Of a stretch of 64,000 nucleotides of DNA, positions 12,497-23,010 are shown piece after piece. Every line of letters starts with the position of its first letter. Within the stretch, counting starts at the first letter, position 1. The position numbers and the translations under genes were made by a program. The notes beneath the pieces are model-generated. The model had not been told where the DNA came from. It ran no database searches and worked only from the letters and a program-made list of their open reading frames with translations. This DNA is from Lindgomyces ingoldianus (taxonomy: Eukaryota > Ascomycota > Dothideomycetes > Pleosporales > Lindgomycetaceae), in NCBI RefSeq assembly GCF_010093535.1, contig NW_022985217.1, forward strand, positions 4,553 to 68,552, written 5' to 3'.

Positions 12497-14245
12497 CTAT
12501 GTCATTCGAGGATCATTTCTGTCTGGCATCTCCAGCGCATGGGTTTCCACGTGCAGCTCCTGAGGCGTCTGATCGACTGCAGCATACTTTTGTGGAGCTT
12601 GATCGGAGTATCGCGCTTGAGAGTCCGAGCCGCTATCCATCTCATGAGTAGGTAGCTGGTCCACCAAAGCTGGATATATGGTATTCTTCTTATGCGCTCG
12701 TCTTCTCCAAATAAATATAAATGCGCCAATCAGGGCAAGGACGCCAACAGGAACAGCAACACCAATACCAACTTTGGCCCCTGTCGAGAGACCTGAAGCT
12801 GGCGGCGGAGAGGCTGTTGGTTTGTTGGTTTCGCCAGCTCCCCCACTCGGCGCGGTGGAATTCGGTTTGGTGCTGTTCAAGATAGACCAATGCCCATCCC
12901 AACTCTGCTTGAATAGATCGTCGCCAGTGAACCCTTCGATCATGGTTTGGTCATTTGCAATCGCCGTATTGGAATCGCCTAGTCCACTATTTGAAATACC
13001 AGGTCCAGGAGCTTGAGCCAGCCAGGTCGTTTTCGTGCCCCAGTTGCGTCCGATGAAAGCAGCTTGTAGGAAAGCACGTCCGAGTCGAGGGATATTGCCA
13101 TGATAAGGGTTGCAAGGAAAGTACTGCGTTGGCTTGGCTGTGATAGGCGAATCAAGTGTGAGGTTGAGGAGGGCAAAGGGGACTTTGATGACTACATTGT
13201 CTTTGTTTCCTGGGGCAGGTGGAAAAGTAAAGCTTAAATATGCTGGTGAGGTGACAATCTCTTTGTATTTGGGGTCGCTCGTATTCCAGGTGTAGTACTT
13301 GACCGTGTTGTCATATTTTATTGGGAGGATGTTCGCAAGTCCTTCGCAAGTGTTATCGGGAAGAGATAGGTAAGGCGTGAGTGGATCGACCTGTACTTTC
13401 ATTCGACCGACCTGGCCTGAGTCGTTAAGCAGTAAGCCCGGTTTGCTGTCAAATCCAAACGGAGAGCTTCCGAACTCAACTCCAATGGCGATATCCAGTA
13501 AATCTACAATGCTTTCACCTGAAAAAGATGTAACAGGCCCAATGACTCTACCTTTGTTGTACCCTCCAAACTGCAGTGAGCCTGGATAATCGAATGCCGC
13601 AGAACCAATATGAAGTCCGTATGAATTGGATGGTGTTTCATTATCCATGTATAGCTTGCTTGGGAAGAAATTTGTTGTGATATTCTGGCCCGCATCTTTG
13701 TCGGACTTGCTCCAGACCTGCTCCGGGTCGGGAGCGCCAAGAGCCAAATGCCCTAGGACCATACCTCCCATCTTGCCATTGGGATATGTGATATTTCCAT
13801 AAGGTATGTTTCCTAGAGAAGCATTCCACACAGTCTTGGAAGCAATAGTAAGGGCTCGTGGCACATTTGTATAACTTGCTGCCTGTATCCCATAAGAGTC
13901 GTCAATGTACTTGTCGGTCCATTCGATTTGCTTAAGGGAAGGAGGGTCAGGATTCCAAGTTCCTCCAGCTCCGCATATAGAGTTCTTGTAAGGATCGCAT
14001 GCTTCTTTCGCGAAGGTGAATGTTGTCCACGAACCTCCAGGGTAGACATCTAAATCGGCGTGGTTCTGGGCTCCAATAGTCAGGGTAGAATCATTGCCTC
14101 CAACGGTAATTTTGACGGCTTGCCATGGTCCATCTGGTCCGTACGATTTTGTGCTCCATGGGACGACGAAATTCTGGGCTGCATTCGCCGTATATGCCAA
14201 TAGCAGTGGGCTACAATATAGAGGGAGTTTTGCTAGCGTGCCCAT
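12497..14245 (-). CDS. membrane-anchored aspartyl-protease-fold protein lacking the catalytic dyad
   Basis: This single-exon gene encodes 582 residues. A signal peptide (residues 1 to about 22) is followed by an extracellular region with several N-x-S/T sites and paired pepsin-like lobes. A Ser/Thr/Pro/Gly linker leads to one transmembrane segment (about 492-513), a stop-transfer RRRAHKK and a 60-residue cytosolic tail. The lobes fit the pepsin (A1) pattern: the region of the first active-site loop reads DLDVYPGGSW (64-73) instead of D-T/S-G-S, and the second reads VDPLTPYLSLP instead of D-T/S-G-T. It resembles the fungal acid-protease-like surface proteins with one transmembrane helix. Proteolysis is therefore doubtful; a binding, sensing or wall-associated role is inference. 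The start gives a good signal peptide. Confidence 0.82.
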   Translation of the reverse strand: MGTLAKLPLYCSPLLLAYTANAAQNFVVPWSTKSYGPDGPWQAVKITVGGNDSTLTIGAQNHADLDVYPGGSWTTFTFAKEACDPYKNSICGAGGTWNPDPPSLKQIEWTDKYIDDSYGIQAASYTNVPRALTIASKTVWNASLGNIPYGNITYPNGKMGGMVLGHLALGAPDPEQVWSKSDKDAGQNITTNFFPSKLYMDNETPSNSYGLHIGSAAFDYPGSLQFGGYNKGRVIGPVTSFSGESIVDLLDIAIGVEFGSSPFGFDSKPGLLLNDSGQVGRMKVQVDPLTPYLSLPDNTCEGLANILPIKYDNTVKYYTWNTSDPKYKEIVTSPAYLSFTFPPAPGNKDNVVIKVPFALLNLTLDSPITAKPTQYFPCNPYHGNIPRLGRAFLQAAFIGRNWGTKTTWLAQAPGPGISNSGLGDSNTAIANDQTMIEGFTGDDLFKQSWDGHWSILNSTKPNSTAPSGGAGETNKPTASPPPASGLSTGAKVGIGVAVPVGVLALIGAFIFIWRRRAHKKNTIYPALVDQLPTHEMDSGSDSQARYSDQAPQKYAAVDQTPQELHVETHALEMPDRNDPRMT

Positions 14246-14961
14246 GTGTTTGGTAAAAGAGGTGGCTTATGGAATATAAATAACGTAGTTGAAGCAAGAG
14301 AAAGATTAAGAGGAAGTGATGTACAAAAATGTTACAGTGGAACAAATGTGAAGATTCCTGGAGAGGAAGGATTGAGAAGTAAGGAGAGCGAGAAGAGCGA
14401 ATGGGCAGTCCAGGGCCACGGTAAGGCCCCACGAGTGGGCCATGCTATGTCTGCTGTGCCGCAGAGGATTGCTAAAACTACATTTCAGAAGGATGAGAGT
14501 AATCTCAAGGGTGAAGAGCATGCATCTGGGCCAGGAGAGTGCATCTGACGGACGTACCAATAAGGTGTGCGCTGGAACAGCCTCTGACTGAAGAACGGCG
14601 GAGGATCATCCCGCCTGAGTGGTCCGGGCGTTGATTTCAAGCTCCTATTCTTGGCAAATGGCGCGAAAATCGGGTTGGCTTTTGGTGTTCGTTTGGCTGC
14701 TGCACCGGAAGCCATGCCTTTGTTAGCCGCCGGGGGTCGTATTCCTGATAAGGCGGGCTACCAGGTTCTGTGCGAGATATACAACCTTGACGCCTGGCTG
14801 TGCCCCGAACTGCATCAGCCTCCCTGTCACCTCGTTATGGGGGCCATTACGTGGTCATCTCACCGCGCCTCTGCCACCATCCGTCCTCAATAATTACGCC
14901 TCGCAACTGGCCTCATCGATACTACACGTCCGCAAGGTCTCGGTCACGGTGGTCGTGAACC
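14246..14961. other. divergent promoter region
   Basis: This 716-bp region lies between two genes transcribed away from each other (protease-like to the left, GT8 to the right), so it probably carries both promoters. Open frames inside it are short and overlap on both strands. I identified no specific operator. Confidence 0.5.
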
Positions 14962-16310
14962 ATGTTGCCGCAATGGATATCAAGACACTCCTACTCTCCC
15001 GTACTGTCTTCTGACGATTCCGAAGCACCCCTCAAACCATCCATGAATTGGACCAACTGGCTCGCGCCGCGGAGGGTACGGACTGCCTTGGTTTTGGCTT
15101 TGCTTTTGGCTTTGGTCTTCGTTGTGTCGCGATTCTCCACGTTGCCCGAACGCCTCCATGGCTTCGTCCCCACGAACAACCAGACGAGCACTCCTTTCAT
15201 GCAACAAGAGCAGTGTAACTGCTCCAGTCCAGAGCCGGAGCCAGTGAACACTGCCACAGAGCCCGCAGTGCGCTGGTCTGATTTCGCATATGTGCAATAT
15301 GTGACGAACGAGAACTACCTCTGCAACTCCCTCATGATTCTCGAATCGTTGCACAGGCTCGGGGCCAAAGCAGACCGAATGATGATGTATCCGGAACATT
15401 GGCAACCCGATAATGGCAGCGATGCTAGTTACCCAAACAAGCTTCTGGCGCAAGCAAAGGACCTCTACGGCACTAAACTTGTGCCAATCAAAGTAAAGAA
15501 AGTTGAGAATTCGGATGACCCAACGTGGGAGGATAGTTACACGAAGTTGCTAGCTTTCAACCAGACGCAGTACAAACGTGTGATTTCCCTGGACTCGGAC
15601 GCAACTGTTCGTCAAGTAAGCAACTGAGCTCTGCTATCAGAACTAGAATGATAGACTGACACCTTAGTTTAGCACATGGACGAGCTCTTCCTCCTACCCT
15701 CCGCTCCCGTCGCTATGCCCCGCGCTTACTGGATGGACCATTTCTTCCTTTCGAGCCAACTCATCGTCATCGAGCCGTCAGAATTCGAGTGGAAGCGAGT
15801 TGAGGATGCAATGAACCACCTCGAGGGCCACGATTACGATATGGATATACTGAACAAAATGTACGACAAGTCGTGCCTCGTCATACCACACCGAAGATAC
15901 GACCTGTTGACAGGGGAGTTCAAGGGGACTAGCCATGAAAATTATCTGGGTTCGAAGGAGCCGTGGGATGCGCGGAAAGCGCTCGAAGAAGCGAAGTTCG
16001 TCCATTTCTCGGACTGGCCACTGCCGAAACCGTGGCTCAAGCCTAAGCCCGATGTTTGGGAGAAGCACCAGCCGAAGTGTGTAGGAGAGGGAGAACAGCA
16101 GGATTGCTCAGGTCGCGATGTTTGGCTTCAGATTCGGGACGACTTTTCCGAACGACGGCAGGTAGGCGAATCGTTTGATGTGAAATGATACGCCAGGTTA
16201 ACCTTCTCCAGCGAATATGCGGACATAAGTGGGATAACGCGCAGAACGAACGTCGGTCGAGTGTTCCTAGAACACCACAACGTCTAAAGTACGAACCGGT
16301 ATTTTCGTAG
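14962..16310 (+). CDS. glycosyltransferase family 8 (GNT1-like N-acetylglucosaminyltransferase), type II membrane protein
   Basis: A short cytosolic N-terminus, one hydrophobic signal anchor (about residues 40-58, ALVLALLLALVFVV) and a lumenal catalytic domain indicate a Golgi glycosyltransferase. The GT8 core shows FAYVQYVTNENYLCNSLMI, then RVISLDSDATVRQHMDELF with the metal-binding DSD, then PRAYWMDHFFLSSQLIVIEP and FVHFSDWPLPKPW. The first intron is 15616-15672 (57 nt, GTAAGC...TTAG) and joins VRQ to HMDEL. The frame then runs to a TGA at 16188, giving 389 residues. I prefer a second intron at 16162-16211 (50 nt, GTAGGC...CCAG), because it yields RRQRICGHKW, resembling the C-terminal RRxxxCG of relatives, and ends at 16310 (413 residues). 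The donor sugar is inferred from the family only. Confidence 0.82.
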
Positions 16311-17313
16311 TCGGCGTATATGGTATACATTTAGAAAAAAGAATACCTCAAAAGACGATATCATCTCCTAATATGTATTCGAGATAGCTCAGGGTCGACA
16401 AACGCGACACGGTCAATTACCTAGGACTGTATCAGGCTTCCAACTAGGGAAACACAAGACGGACGCATTATTGGCGTTTTGATTTGGGAGATGCGCCTTC
16501 GGATGAAGGCATAATGTGAATGAACATGTAGTTGGGATTGGAATTGGGCTTCAGCTCTGGTGTCGGGGCTTCTTTTCGGGGCGTATTGTATGATACCTGT
16601 TGACTCCATCTATCAGCAGAGACGTCAGTTGATTACACTAGGAACATACCCTGTTTGCATTTGCTTGAATAAGCTGCCATGAATGTGTAGCAGTGCTTGG
16701 TGGCTAGTGAACGTGAAGAGAACGTGAATAGTGAGTACGAAGGTGAATCTGTTAAAGGGCGCTAAGATTCCAAAGCTTAATATCTCAAAGATTAGTTAGC
16801 CTACGTGTAGTCTCACTGATCATCTCATTGGATTTTGCTAAAGCGACTTGGTGCAACCTATCGCATTCCTGATTAGTCCGCATGCATCCAATCCATGCCG
16901 GACCCCCAGACACGAGAATCGTCAAAATCGATTCCTTCACCGGAGCTGCGCAGTGCACAACATCCGGATTGTCCAAAGGCCGAAGGAACAGAACGGAGAG
17001 GATGCTAATCCGTGAACATAGGTGGCTTCCGATGATGGCAAACAGTTGTTGGGGCTATTTCTTCGGCAAACTACCCCAAGCGAAAAAAGCTTGGCTCCAT
17101 ACGCACTGGGTCATCCAGTGCGTCGATTACTACATTCCTATGTTGGAACTGCTTATAATTGGAAAATTTTATGATTTCAAGCTCTGGGGGTAGGAGAAAT
17201 GCTCAATTTGCTCCTAAATTCCCCAGTGTTGTACTTGTAAAGACGACACACATCTCTCCACTAAATTCAACAGCTTTACTAATCCAAAAGAGAGGCAATC
17301 CAAGTGCCGACAC
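16311..17313. other. intergenic between convergent genes
   Basis: The region lies between the 3' ends of the GT8 gene and the leftward CVNH gene. The open frame at 16882-17193 has no recognisable motif or supported start. Nothing else is seen. Confidence 0.5.
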
Positions 17314-18201
17314 TCAAGGATCCGCATTCCATAACGGCCTCGCCGTGAATGCAATCCCCTGCTTCGTAAACGCTTTACACGCACCCACACTCTCTGGCCC
17401 TATCGTCGCCATCACACCCCCTGAGCAATCCACATTATCATAAATTAGGAACTCCCATCCTTTTCCTGGGGCCTCAACTCTCAAGGATCCGAACGTTTCC
17501 CAGACAGGGACGGAGACTGGCCAACGGAAAGCCCAACATTTGAGGGGAGTTCCTCCCCCGGTGATAGTCGGGCTGGACGAGCATGTTGCGCCGGAAGGGG
17601 CGCTGTTGGCAGGGCATGTTGCAGTGTTGGATGAGTAGCAAGATGTGTTGCCATAGGAGAGAGCCCAGCTGATGTCGGAGGGCATTTGTATTGGGCTGTT
17701 AGTTGTAGGAATGGTTGGTGGGCCTGCGAGGTCTGAGAGTAGGTGGCCGTTGTAGTTTTTGATGTGATCGTCTGGGGGAGTGGATTAGATATATTTCCTA
17801 GCATGCGGATTGGAGAGGTGTACCGAGATTGAGAGTAGTGTTCTCTTTCGCATTCCATGAATGATTACACATACAGTTTAGTGTAGCTCCATTAATGATC
17901 TGGCAGTTTGAACAGGAGTTTGCGTAGGCTCCGTCTATTTTCCACTGCACGTTGTCAATCACTGTTCTCAGAAATGTTGGAACGGGGCGTGTACTCCGAG
18001 GTAAGCTTCTGCGTTGGTGATCTTGTTGGAGAGATAAACGGTGCTTTGAATTCGTGTCGTCGCATCCACGCCAGTAAGGCAGTTCGCAACGAGCCACGGA
18101 CCTCTTAACTCAATGTTGGAGCACTCCTTGCTGAAGCTAGTGGCCGTTGGAACAGCACTAACGAGCGCCGCGCCGACGATCACGATAAGACCGAGGAACA
18201 T
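17314..18201 (-). CDS. secreted cyanovirin-N homology (CVNH) protein with a Cys-containing C-terminal domain
   Basis: CVNH domains are small beta-rich folds that bind mannose-type glycans in many fungal members. I infer three exons: 17995-18201, 17824-17944 and 17314-17771. The introns are 50 nt (GTACAC...TGCAG) and 52 nt (GTACAC...CCCAG), and the product is 261 residues. The signal peptide MFLGLIVIVGAALVSAVPTA comes first. CVNH repeat 1 (SFSKECSNIELRG...YLSNKITNAEAYLGW) and repeat 2 (SCSNCQIINGATLNCMC...LNLDDHIKNYNGHL) meet exactly at the first splice junction. The C-terminal half (about 130 residues) has several Cys and ends GPESVGACKAFTKQGIAFTA, a pattern of ascomycete small secreted proteins. 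The two-part build is notable. Another start lies 16 codons upstream, but the one chosen gives the cleaner signal peptide. Confidence 0.86.
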
Positions 18202-19722
18202 TTTTGAGTGAGGCCGACTTGAGGTTGAGAGTGCGGATAAGCGTTGCAAGACGAATGCCCGTTTTTATATTTACAAAGCCATCGATGAATGGGTTCTTTT
18301 ACTGTTTACGCATTAAGCCAGGGTGGTGTCACGTAATTTCCCTTGGATGTTGGCAGGGAAGATTCTCAGAAGGCCTGGTTCGTGGAACGTTTAAATGAAA
18401 TCTCCTAAAGGAGGATGCCTTCGGAAATCCAACCTACCTGCCTAGACATAGTCAAGTCCGGTACGGTTACCCTCGTTTACCTTCTTTGAGCTCGCTACTG
18501 GACAAAACAAGCCAACATATTTCAAATGCTTCCTTGCGCAACGCCGAAATGTATTTGAAATCTCCGAATTTTGCCATTGAAACCATCTAGAATATGATCC
18601 TCCAACTGCACGATGGAGATTAATTTATGTAGAGTTCAAGGCCAGAAATCCTCGGTGCAGAGAAGATACGAGGGGAAAAAGGGAGAGCACTACTATGATT
18701 GATTGCCTGCCAAATAAATCCCGGCGTTGGAGCCGGATCCATGGTGGGCACATGCAAGCTCACAAAGACTTCCCGGCTAATGCTTGATAAATGGGGCAAG
18801 GGTGTGAGCACGAGGCGAGAATGCGGAACATCTTAGTGACTTCCATTTCCATCAATTGCCGCACAGAGCTCGTTAGAAGGGCTTCAATTGCCGACGGAAT
18901 TTGAGTTATTGAGCCTTGACGGCTCAAGGACGCTCATTTCCAAATGACTTCGCTCTTGATTTGCTCAAGACGAACAGCAGCGGCGCAATCCGAGAGCTTT
19001 TTTTTTTTTTTTTGGCAAAGAGGAACAGAAAAGAATCTGTGTGTGAGGAGTTGTTATGACGCAAGCGGTGGAAACAAAACAATGCAGGACGAAGAAGAAA
19101 TGAGCATTACAAGATTCAAAGGCAGGACGCTGTAACGGCCTTGTTTCCGGTTTCAAATTCCAATGACAATCTTCATTGCATCTTCAGAAGTCGAATGATA
19201 GACATGATACGCTTTGTTGCATGACGGCCGGTCGAGTTCTGCAAACTGAGCAGCAAATCGATGTAGTCGGTACGGTCCATAGCTCCTACAGGTTCATCAA
19301 GCTGATGGAGATATACTCATAAGAGAGAGACAGGAGGAATGGCATCTTAAGGGAGGGCAAGCACCCAGTGAATAAACTAAGTTTGAGTGATGAAAGAGGA
19401 GAGGAATGGTGGACCAAAGGCAAGAAGGCTAACACGTGCTTGCGTAAATCCGCACGGGCCATTTGCCAAGAGAGGCGAGACATCGCTGGGTGAGGGACTT
19501 GAAGCAGGCACAACCCTCAACATCTGCAACACCATCATCAATCGCGCCTCCTAACGACCCCCTCACACTAGTTACGCCTGACCACACGAACTCATCTCGC
19601 GCATCGCCGTCCGATTCATTCTACCAAACCGCGGTCAACGATCGCAAGCCCGGGGTCGAGTGTACCTCAGATAAGCTACTCGCCTCCTCACCTCACATCG
19701 ACCGACGTCCCAGCTACCCACC
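18202..19722. other. 1.5-kb intergenic region
   Basis: It contains a poly-T run at about 18999-19013 and CT-rich stretches, but no recognisable gene. It separates the divergent CVNH and V-ATPase subunit f genes and should hold both promoters. Confidence 0.5.
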
Positions 19723-20216
19723 ATGAAGCCCGTCGTATCTGCCATGAACGCATGGACATGGTATAGCATACCCTATTATCGAGGGTCGAGGAAGTCCGCT
19801 GACCAGGATTAGCATTGTCGTGTCTGTGTTCGCAATCGTCATCCTCTCCATCATCGGCGCCTTGTTCAAGGTACGCTCACCACTCCTAAGGGTCGCACCA
19901 CCATACACTGTGTTGCATTAGAAAGGGAAATCTCAAAGGAGCTCTCTGGGTGGATTATATGTGGATGCTAACTGGAGTTCCTCTAGGCCAATAGCCACAC
20001 GATGATGGGATCAGAGGATGATCCCAAGGATGGCGGTGCCGTAGCCGGAGCCGTCTTTGGCGCTGTGATTATATACGCTGTATGTCGAGCTCTACATTTT
20101 TGAGCCCATTTGTTAGCCTATTTATTAACCCAATTTAGGGTTTCTTCGTCTTCTGTGGAATCCAAGCCCTCCTCCACATGCGCGAAGCTCGACGCGGCGC
20201 GATAAGTCTATCATAG
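19723..20216 (+). CDS. V-type H+-ATPase subunit f (yeast YPR170W-B / RNaseK family)
   Basis: This small membrane subunit belongs to the Vo sector of the vacuolar proton pump; the yeast member is YPR170W-B and the animal member is RNaseK. I infer four short exons: 19723-19760, 19807-19870, 19987-20079 and 20139-20216, with GT-AG introns of 46, 116 and 59 nt. The spliced frame is 90 residues. It starts MKPVVSAMNAW, has a first hydrophobic helix (SIVVSVFAIVILSIIGALF), then the loop SHTMMGSEDDPKDG and a second helix (GAVFGAVIIYAGFFVFCGIQ), and ends with a basic tail. The yeast protein has the same layout (a PVVS start, GS-DP-DG loop and FFVFCG helix). The gene is too broken up to show as one open frame. 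The first intron is short with a branch-like GCTGAC close to the acceptor, so that junction is least certain. Confidence 0.87.
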
Positions 20217-20645
20217 CCTCTTCCTACTCAACTGTCCATCCACAATCCATCCACCCACTCGGGGGCCTCCCTTACACCTTTGCTGAGCCAACCCATTCTC
20301 AACACAGCGTAGTAGGGATATTGTACTTCTTACTTAGAATATATGGCGTTTTGTTGGCTTGGTTCATCACCTTCGGCATGGCTTAGGATTCTGTAAATGT
20401 TCTTTCGGTTTATACAACATGCGCAAGCGACTATTCTGGAGCCTGAGTTGAAACAATCTGAATATGTGGAAACTATAAGGGTGTCAGTCCTGTGCAGTGG
20501 GCCTCGGCCTTATTCTCCATCTAGTGGAGGAAACTCCTAAATATATTCAATATTGCCCCAATCCTAAACGCCGGCAATGCACAACTCTTTGTCACTGAAT
20601 ACCCATGCCATCTTTCGTTGTCTCAATCAGATACAGGGTTTCCGT
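20217..20645. other. convergent 3' intergenic region
   Basis: This short spacer lies between the ends of V-ATPase subunit f (plus) and ELP3 (minus). No gene is seen. Confidence 0.6.
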
Positions 20646-22446
20646 CTACCATCGTTCCCACTCAGGTTCTAGCGTCTTGCTCATATACGGACCATCCAGC
20701 CAGTAACCCAGCTTAGCATAGTAACTCCTGACTCCAACTCCCGAAATTACAGCAATCTTCTTGCTACCATGCTCTTCTCTCGCAATCCGCTCCGCCTCCT
20801 CCATTAACAAAGTTCCAAACCCCTGATGCTGGAATTTCTTAGGATCTCGAGCATGCACTGGAACTGCGGAACCATATACGTGAAGTTCGCGGACAAGGGA
20901 TGTGGGTTGAGATGTCAACTCCGGTCGGAACGTATGTTCTTTGCTGCATTGTCGAAGACGGAGAAGAGCGATGAGGATATCCTGCTTGGGATCTTCGTAT
21001 GCAAGGAACGTTTCCCAGCCACCGTTTGCCGTGTAGTCTCGCCGGACTAGTTCAACCTGGTCTGGTCGAATCTTGTGCTTCACTTCATTGATACCGACTT
21101 CTCGTGTCCGGACGTCTCGGCATGATGTGCCAAAGTCCTTCATCCTTGCCAATGCCAGCTCTCTAAGATTTCCGTTTTCGACTCCAGACGTAACGAGTGG
21201 CATTGGGATATCTCGCTGCACACGGTAGATGCGAGTCCATGGCGGCACTAACGCAAGGATTCGGGCAACAAGATCGATCAGTGCGTTTGGGGTGTAATTC
21301 TTATATCGACCTGTCCGCCAAAGTTCGTAAAGTCCAGTTCCGCGAATCACGAGAGTGGGGTATATCTTCAGTCCGTCGGTTCGGAAATCGGGGTTAGAGA
21401 AATATTCCACGAACTGGTCTAAATCGCGCTCCATGCCTACGTTAGGCAGATCAGGCATCATGTGGCTCACTACCTTGAAGCCGGTGTCTTTTGAGAGACA
21501 GAATGTCTTTGCGACTGCGGCGACTGTGTGCCCACGATTTGTGTCTCGTGCTACATCTTCGTAGAGAGACTGTACACCTATCTCTAGACGTGTGCACCCA
21601 TATCGCAGCATAGAGGAGAGGTGGGTGTCCAGGCAGTAGTCCGGCCGCGTTTCGATAGTAATACCAACGCATTTGATATTGCTCATCTCTCCTGCGGCAA
21701 CGGCTTCATCGACATCTTTGGTCTGATATCCAGATAGTGCATTGTGTAGCTGTGAAATGAATTCTTCTCGGTATGAGTCTGGAAGCGACATGAATGTTCC
21801 ACCCATGATGATGTACTCGACCTTGTCGACGCTGTGGCCGAGGGATTTAATCTGGTCTACTCGACCGCGAGCTTGCTCATATGGATCATAGCGGGCACGA
21901 ATGGCTCGCATGGAGGTCGGCTCGTATCCTGTATAAGATTGCGTTGAGTATTCAAAGTCGGAGTCTGGCCCACCCGGACAGTAGACGCAAATGTTACCTG
22001 TGTAGGCTATGTGTGGACATCTGTGCGGTTTGCACATGACTGCCACTACGGCAATGCCAGACGAGGTTCCTATGCCAAGAGTCAGAATTATTTCCCTGAA
22101 TTCCAGAAGAAGAAGCGAATCACGCATCAAAATAAAACTTACGGATAGGCTTTGCGATTAATTTTGGGAGTATGTATTTCTTATAATGCTCCGGTACTGC
22201 GGCGATGATCGCAGTAAGCGGTGGCTGACTTTTCAGGAAGTGTTTCTTAGAGATCTGTCCCCGTAGTGCATTCAAATTCAAATCTTTTTTTGGTTTCGAA
22301 CCGTCAGCTTGCTCTTCATAGTCTTGAATGAGTGTATTGGCAATTTCAGCGCAGGCCCGCATGTATCGCTCATTTTCGGGAGCCAGCTTGACATTCTTAG
22401 GAAGACGGTTCTTCGAGCGTGTTTCTGTTAGTGTTACGGTCGCCAT
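20646..22446 (-). CDS. ELP3: Elongator complex catalytic subunit ELP3 (radical SAM / tRNA wobble-uridine acetyltransferase)
   Basis: ELP3 is the catalytic subunit of Elongator, which starts the cm5/mcm5/ncm5 modification of wobble uridine in tRNA, and was first described as a histone acetyltransferase. The two exons are 22143-22446 and 20646-22069. The 73-nt intron (GTAAGT...CATAG) splits the Arg codon of KPIR|TSSGIA. The product is 575 residues, the usual length. The radical-SAM motif reads [20 protein letters not shown] (Cys about 114, 119, 129, 132), followed by [20 protein letters not shown]. Later blocks are [16 protein letters not shown] and LEIGVQS. The C-terminal GNAT domain shows the acetyl-CoA loop [17 protein letters not shown] and [16 protein letters not shown] near the end. 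The gene looks intact. Confidence 0.96.
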
Positions 22447-23010
22447 GTTAGTTTAGTTAGCCTCCAAAGGAATCTCGATGGCGGGCAAAGTCGAGGATCT
22501 TGTCTTTTAGAGTCAAACTTGGAAGGGTGGGAATTTCTAATGAAGCTAGAGCTCTTTCGGTTAGCTTCCACAGCGGCGAAATCAAACACCGACCTCCACT
22601 TTCAAGCCTTTGCTTCCCTTTTTCAATCGCCTTGTGGTTTAGAGCTTCACGAGCAATGTCTCGTGATGCGCATGATAGACCAAGTCTTGCCCTCCCATCA
22701 TCGGAGAATAGATGAAGAAGTACGAGTTGATTTAGGAGTTTGTGTATGAAATGCTATTTCCTCCCGCAGACGGGAATCATAGCTTACCTAACTGTTTTCC
22801 TATTCCTATCTACTACCTACTACCTAGAGTCCCCGGTTCGGCTTCCGTAGGAAATCTCCAATAGCAGGTTTAGGCAGCACACACCACCCACCCTTTGCCC
22901 ATTTATCCTCACCCAGTTTCTCGCCTCCATACACATATGCGTCAGCAACACCTGACCCAGTGACAACATCTTAAGACCTACCACCGCCCCCGCCGAATCA
23001 CGCCCTAACC
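22447..23010. other. divergent promoter region
   Basis: The region between the ELP3 start (minus) and the kinase pseudogene start (plus) probably held both promoters. Open frames here are short and unrecognised. Confidence 0.5.
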
